From assembly GCF_003131205.1 (NCBI RefSeq), contig NZ_QFFY01000008.1, positions 1 through 64,000 of the forward strand: a DNA stretch of 64,000 bases, read 5' to 3'. The notes under the pieces are model-generated. The model was not told where the DNA came from. It ran no database searches and was given only the letters and a program-made list of their open reading frames with translations. Positions 60,327 through 64,000 of the stretch are shown one piece after another. Position numbers and translations under genes: made by a program. The first letter of the stretch is position 1. Every line of letters starts with the position of its first letter. Source of the stretch: Occallatibacter savannae. GTDB taxonomy: Bacteria > Acidobacteriota > Terriglobia > Terriglobales > Acidobacteriaceae.

Positions 60327-60671
60327 ATGAATAGTCAGACTACTTTGCCGGGTGTCGAAGGCCAGCAGCGCCGCCCGGGTTCTTATCTCAGCCAGTATCG
60401 GCAGCAGCACTCGGTACCTACACCTTCGTTCCGGTTCACAAATCACGACGTGGAAGAAGCCGCGAGTCATCGCCAGGCGGAGCTGTTTTATCTGCAGAAG
60501 CAGATTCAATCGCAGACGCCGATGGTGATTGTGCTGGAAGACGGAGAGAAGCTGCAGGGGCAAATCGAGTGGTACGACCGCGGCGTGCTGAAGATTCGCG
60601 GACGGAATAAGGTGCTCATCTATAAGTCGGCGATCAAGTACATGTACAAGCAGGGCGAGGCGGGACAGTAA
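60327..60671 (+). CDS. hfq: Hfq-like RNA chaperone (Sm fold)
   Basis: 114 residues. The Sm1 half is TPMVIVLEDGEKLQGQIEWYDRGVLKI (64-90), with LxGxI and D84 as in Hfq; the second half, NKVLIYKSAIKYMY (94-107), replaces the Hfq consensus YKHAIS with YKSAIK, so the conserved His is a Ser. The N-terminal 50 residues are a Pro/Gln-rich extension. Hfq forms a ring that brings small RNAs to messages. Assignment to the Hfq/Sm family is good; RNA-binding details may differ. Confidence 0.8.
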   Translation: MNSQTTLPGVEGQQRRPGSYLSQYRQQHSVPTPSFRFTNHDVEEAASHRQAELFYLQKQIQSQTPMVIVLEDGEKLQGQIEWYDRGVLKIRGRNKVLIYKSAIKYMYKQGEAGQ

Positions 60672-60672
60672 G

Positions 60673-60783
60673 CAGCTTCTAACTCCTAGCCTTTAGCTTC
60701 TAGCTTTTCTCGCCTATGGGATCAGCTATAGGGTTCAGTTGTCAGCCATCAGCTGTTAGCTATCAGCTTTCAGCCGTCAGCTA
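60673..60783. repeat. Degenerate TCAGCT/TAGCTT tandem tract
   Basis: Repeated 6-8 base units (CTTCTAACTC, CTTTAGCTTC, ATCAGCTGTTAGCTATCAGCT, TTTCAGCCGTCAGCTA) fill the gap between the convergent Hfq-like and TsaC genes. Probably a degenerate intergenic repeat that could act as a bidirectional terminator. Confidence 0.5.
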
Positions 60784-61899
60784 GATAGAGTAGGCAGCCT
60801 TGCGGAGCCGATCGCGGATGGCGTCGTTGATGCCGCCCGGTTCGGGCATAGGACACAGGATCACGTCACAACCTTGAGCGTCGAGGGCGCGCAGACCGGC
60901 GTAGAGGGTTTCCGCCAGTTCGTAGGGGACGGTCCAGCGGCCCCATGCGTAGTTCGCGGCGGCGCGGAGCGGCGCGCCAAGATCAGTGTTGGCGAGCTCT
61001 GCCGGGAGCATGACGCCCAGGCGTTCGCGCTCGTGCGGCTGCGCAGCGGCGCTGAGGCGGGCCGCCAGTTCAGAGAGAGCTCCTTCAACGAGGATCAAAC
61101 AGGCGCGTGGAGCGTAGTGACGAAGGCCGACGCCCGGTGAGGGCAGAGCCTGCCTTGGTGCTGCATCGGGCAGAATGCTTTCCTTGATGGTTTTGACAGG
61201 ACCAGCGACCACCCGCGCGATCTGCGGAGCGGTGACGGCTCCAGGGCGGTAGATCATCATCGGATTCTGGTTGGGATCGAGGACGGTGGACTCGACTCCG
61301 TGCTGGGTGGGGCCCGCGTCGAGAACGGCGTCGATCTTTCCATCGAGGTCTTCGAGGACGTGTTCAGCGGTGGTGGGGCTGATGTGGCCGAAGACGTTGG
61401 CGCTGGGGGCTGCGATCGGGATGCCCGCGTGGCGGATCAGCTCGAACGCAACCGGATGCGCGGGCATGCGGATGCCGACCAGCGCGCGGCCGGCGGTAAC
61501 AACGTCAGGAACGGCGGAGCTGCGGGGCAGGAGCAGCGTGAGGGGTCCGGGCCAGAAACTGCGCATGAGGGCCTCGGCCGTCGACGGCGCGTTGACGACT
61601 AATTGCTCGAGCATTGAATTCCCTTCAACCGGTCCGGCGATGTGGACGATGATGGGATCCCAGGAGGGGCGCTGCTTGGCGGTGAAGATGCGTGTGACCG
61701 CTTCGGCGTCGAGGGCATTGGCGCCGAGGCCGTAGACGGTTTCGGTGGGCAAGGCAACGAGTCCACCCGCACGGAGAATCTGAGCCGCCTGGGCGATAGC
61801 TGACTTCGCTTCTTGGCTATCGAGTTGCGCGGGATCGACCTTGAGGCGGAGCGTCTTCACATTGCGATTCTCGCTGGTTTGAATGGGCCGCCGCAACAC
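60781..61899 (-). CDS. tsaC: Threonylcarbamoyl-AMP synthase (TsaC/Sua5)
   Basis: 372 residues from a GTG at 61899; a second GTG at 61860 (start of VKTLRLKV) is also plausible, since the domain begins there. The YrdC-type catalytic fold is clear: GGLVALPTETVYGLGANAL, the KQRPSWDPIIVHI motif, FWPGPLTLLLPRS, GIPIAAPSANVFGHISPT, and the C-terminal Sua5 domain with SPGVGLRHYAPRACL. It makes threonylcarbamoyl-AMP from Thr, bicarbonate and ATP for the t6A modification of tRNA. Divergent from the CYTH gene. Confidence 0.95.
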   Translation of the reverse strand: MLRRPIQTSENRNVKTLRLKVDPAQLDSQEAKSAIAQAAQILRAGGLVALPTETVYGLGANALDAEAVTRIFTAKQRPSWDPIIVHIAGPVEGNSMLEQLVVNAPSTAEALMRSFWPGPLTLLLPRSSAVPDVVTAGRALVGIRMPAHPVAFELIRHAGIPIAAPSANVFGHISPTTAEHVLEDLDGKIDAVLDAGPTQHGVESTVLDPNQNPMMIYRPGAVTAPQIARVVAGPVKTIKESILPDAAPRQALPSPGVGLRHYAPRACLILVEGALSELAARLSAAAQPHERERLGVMLPAELANTDLGAPLRAAANYAWGRWTVPYELAETLYAGLRALDAQGCDVILCPMPEPGGINDAIRDRLRKAAYSI

Positions 61900-61919
61900 T
61901 CGTATACTCGCTGCTTGAT

Positions 61920-62495
61920 ATGTCTATCGAGACCGAGATCAAATTCAGGGTTGATGATGCAAACGGGCTGGCTGCGCGGCTGCGCGAGGCGGGATTTCGC
62001 GAGGAGACTCCGCGGACGTTTGAGAGCAACGTGCTGTTCGACACCGCGGACCGCAAGATGCGGACGCGAACGGAGATTCTGCGCATTCGCAACTACGGCG
62101 GCCGGTGGGTGATCACGCATAAGCGGCTGCCGGATGGGATCCCCGGCGAAGACGTGCACAAGCATCGGATCGAGACGGAGACGCAGGTCGGCGATGGAGA
62201 GGTGCTGGCGCAGGTCTTTCGGTCGATTGGGCTGGTGGAGGCGTTCCGGTATGAAAAGTGGCGCAGCGAGTGGTCCGATGGTCAGGGCCACTGCGTCATC
62301 GACGAGACGCCGATCGGCGTGTTTGCGGAACTTGAGGGTGAGGCCGAATGGATCGATCGAACCGCTGGGAAGCTGGGAGTCGAACGATCTCAGTACATCA
62401 CCTTGAGCTACGGCCGGCTGTTTGAGCAGTGGTGCGCGGAGCACAACTGCGCGGTGAAGGATCTGACGTTTGACGCGATAGGGAACTCCCGCTGA
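61920..62495 (+). CDS. CYTH domain protein (class IV adenylyl cyclase/thiamine triphosphatase type)
   Basis: 191 residues. Begins with the ExExK motif as ETEIKF (4-9), followed by the basic and acidic residues lining the triphosphate tunnel: RTRTEILRIRNYGG, WVITHKRL, HRIETETQV, FRYEKWRSEW, CVIDETPIGVFAELEGEAEWI. CYTH enzymes act on triphosphorylated molecules (cAMP synthesis, thiamine triphosphate hydrolysis or inorganic triphosphate hydrolysis); which one cannot be told. Confidence 0.9.
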   Translation: MSIETEIKFRVDDANGLAARLREAGFREETPRTFESNVLFDTADRKMRTRTEILRIRNYGGRWVITHKRLPDGIPGEDVHKHRIETETQVGDGEVLAQVFRSIGLVEAFRYEKWRSEWSDGQGHCVIDETPIGVFAELEGEAEWIDRTAGKLGVERSQYITLSYGRLFEQWCAEHNCAVKDLTFDAIGNSR

Positions 62496-62510
62496 TCGCA
62501 AAACTTTCGC

Positions 62511-62891
62511 CTAGCCTTGCTGTTGGAGCTGATCGAGTTTCTGGCCTGGATGCTGCCTTGCTTCGCGGTCGATTTCCTGCTGCAGGAAGTAGTTGAGCGC
62601 TGTGCGGAGGCCGACGATGGCGGCGAGCTTGCCGATTTCTGTCCATGAGGGCGCGATAGCGGTGCGCAGGATATCGGCGGCAACTTCGAATTCCAGAGCC
62701 AGGGCGAGCCAACGGCCAAGGCGAAGCCGGATAGCTTCCTTCTCGTCGGGTGAGAACGACGTCGCGCGACGAAAGAACAAGGCGTACGCGCGAACAATTG
62801 CCTCTGCCGCAGCGATTCCGATGACGACCGCAGATGCAGCCTCGATGCCTGAGGCAAGATAGAGAGTCCACACCTTGACTACAGCGTCCAT
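62511..62891 (-). CDS. DUF1622 family membrane protein
   Basis: 126 residues with three hydrophobic helices: LASGIEAASAVVIGIAAAEAIV, then RLGRWLALALEFEVAADILRTAI, and EIGKLAAIVGLRTALNYFL before a charged tail. The pattern LGRWLALALEFEVAADIL is typical of DUF1622, a small membrane family of unknown function. The ATG at 62891 begins the first helix. Convergent with the CYTH gene. Confidence 0.85.
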   Translation of the reverse strand: MDAVVKVWTLYLASGIEAASAVVIGIAAAEAIVRAYALFFRRATSFSPDEKEAIRLRLGRWLALALEFEVAADILRTAIAPSWTEIGKLAAIVGLRTALNYFLQQEIDREARQHPGQKLDQLQQQG

Positions 62892-62932
62892 GTTTGAAAG
62901 GATGCGTGACGACGCTGGATAGGTTTCGTGAC

Positions 62933-63181
62933 CTACGGAAGAAGAGGAGACTTACGAGAGCTACTTTGCCGAGTGCCGGTCTGCCTTGAAGAAGCGTCAG
63001 AGTGTCTGATCGCGGTGATTCGAGAATGGCCGCGATCGAAAGCCGCGTGATCAGAATGCGATGAGTTGCCGGCGCTATTCGCACTAACGCGTTTCCCGCG
63101 CAGGCGCTGTTGCAGCGCTGCTTCTCGCTCCGCCTCGGCCAGCAGATAGATCGTGTGCCTGATTACGTTTTGAAAAAGCAT
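62933..63181 (-). CDS. Possible small protein of unknown function
   Basis: 82 residues from the ATG at 63181. The start (LFQNVIRHTIYLLAEAEREAALQQRL) could be a helix, but the rest is Ser/His/Arg-rich and low complexity. No ribosome binding site is clear. Could equally be non-coding; I keep it because the 366-base gap would otherwise be empty. Confidence 0.25.
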   Translation of the reverse strand: MLFQNVIRHTIYLLAEAEREAALQQRLRGKRVSANSAGNSSHSDHAAFDRGHSRITAIRHSDASSRQTGTRQSSSRKSPLLP

Positions 63182-63257
63182 GTCCCTGATCTTGTCCCCA
63201 GACCTGTTTGATGCATGTACAAAGGAACGCGACGACGGGCAGATGTGATCTATGCCG

Positions 63258-63455
63258 CTATTTCTTCGGCGCGAAGCCCATGGTCAATTTACGGCCATCG
63301 TCTTCGGCCACCGTTTGGTGGACGTCTTCCACGTGCTTGCGGAAGGCTCGGCTCAGGGAAGGCTTCACGTCGAGAGGAAATGGATGATTGCAGGCAGAAC
63401 AGCGCTTAATCACGCCTTGAGCGACAAGGTGCGGTGGCAGGCTAAGCCGGGCCAT
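63258..63455 (-). CDS. Small zinc-finger-like protein, first of two
   Basis: 65 residues. A CSAC pair (IKRCSACNHPFPLDV) and a later KHVEDVH give a C2-H2-type metal site. Similar short C-x2-C/H proteins are common in acidobacteria. It precedes another such gene 140 bases away on the same strand, suggesting a paired family. Confidence 0.55.
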   Translation of the reverse strand: MARLSLPPHLVAQGVIKRCSACNHPFPLDVKPSLSRAFRKHVEDVHQTVAEDDGRKLTMGFAPKK

Positions 63456-63596
63456 GGCGTCTCCAAAAAGTGATTCAGTTTGTCGGAACGCAGCGGTCGC
63501 GCTATCGGCGGTACGCTGCAGGGGGTTGCTTACAACCTAAGATGCGGGGCCCGGTGTGGACTTTAATGACGAATGTAAATTTCTTGGAGCGAGTTT

Positions 63597-63806
63597 TTAT
63601 GCGACGGAACGAAGTCTGCTGATCTGTCGATATTTGTCGACCATTTCGAGCAGGCGAGGATCGCACTTGTGCGCCAGCTCGGCCGTGTCCAGGTCGGCGC
63701 GCGATGCGGAGTCGGCGACGGTGGCAAAGCAGCGTGAACAATAAGAGTGAAGTGTGCCGTCCTCGTTGGTGCGATGCGTGAACTCGGGATTGAACGTTTT
63801 GCCCAT
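63597..63806 (-). CDS. Small zinc-binding protein, second of two
   Basis: 69 residues with HSYCSRCFATVA (C-x2-C) and a distal LAHKCDP with His and Cys that could complete a metal site. Start ATG at 63806. The pattern CSRCFATVADS resembles that of short acidobacterial zinc ORFs. Function unknown. Confidence 0.55.
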   Translation of the reverse strand: MGKTFNPEFTHRTNEDGTLHSYCSRCFATVADSASRADLDTAELAHKCDPRLLEMVDKYRQISRLRSVA

Positions 63807-64000
63807 GGGTTCTACCTTTCGCTGATCTGGAATTCCAACGCCCTACATCTAATTTGATGCGAATCGGCGAAAGATTGATGGCTTACGGGTTTGGAATCAC
63901 AAGCTTGTATCCATGCAACAAGTGCTGCGCAAAAAGTGCTCGCTTTGAGTGCGCTTGAACCTCTAGAATTCCGCCCGGTTCCCCAGACCCACCTGCAAGC
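63807..64000. other. Right end, no gene seen
   Basis: The last 194 bases have no supported gene and presumably hold the promoter of the last small gene. Confidence 0.4.

Overview
The window looks like a chromosomal segment of an acidobacterium, most likely class Terriglobia (subdivision 1). The evidence is the gene style rather than a marker gene: a Ser/Thr kinase and two winged-helix regulators that all carry TolB-like and TPR output domains, many Tat-exported redox or sugar enzymes, a FecR-like protein with WGW motifs, PadR control, REP-like GC-rich hairpins between genes, and a high-GC, long-ORF layout on both strands. No rRNA gene, CRISPR array or intact insertion sequence was seen.

Layout. 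0.3-12.6 kb: TPR kinase, small unknown proteins, a secreted amidohydrolase, a membrane PP2C phosphatase, a DinB/MDMPI-fold protein, a translationally coupled VOC protein and archaeal-type riboflavin kinase, a winged-helix/TPR regulator and a secreted cupin. 12.7-16.3 kb: mostly small minus-strand proteins of unknown role, a coupled PadR regulator and sugar transferase, and a sigma-like gene broken by one stop codon. 16.5-21.6 kb: ScyD/E-like propeller, second winged-helix/TPR regulator, two secreted proteins. 21.9-24.9 kb: remnant of an integrative element (decayed gene, two excisionase-like HTH proteins, an integrase split by a one-base shift in a run of six A) next to the 3' end of a tRNA-Pro(CGG) gene.

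25-32 kb: M28 peptidase, lipoprotein, FecR/WGW protein, Tat aldo/keto reductase. 32.6-41.9 kb is a block of minus-strand genes: larE-larC-larB (nickel-pincer cofactor synthesis), then after a 178-base gap a NapH/NosR-like polyferredoxin, a DUF6599-like lipoprotein, two Tat-exported DUF362 proteins and a Tat GH127-like glycosidase. No lactate racemase (LarA) gene is in the window, so the user of the nickel cofactor is open; the Tat DUF362 pair is the local candidate and the best lead for an undescribed system.

42-48.8 kb: exported small protein, TadE/TadG pair, a tightly packed ECF sigma factor operon with two unfamiliar partners, M28 peptidase. 49-58.7 kb: class II aldolase, phospholipase C-like phosphoesterase with Ig-like repeats, membrane proteins, ABC half-transporter, cytochrome P450. 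58.9-63.8 kb: housekeeping genes (holB, an Hfq-like gene, tsaC/sua5), a CYTH protein, DUF1622 membrane protein and two small zinc-type proteins. Function calls rest on motif recognition by eye; no database search was possible.
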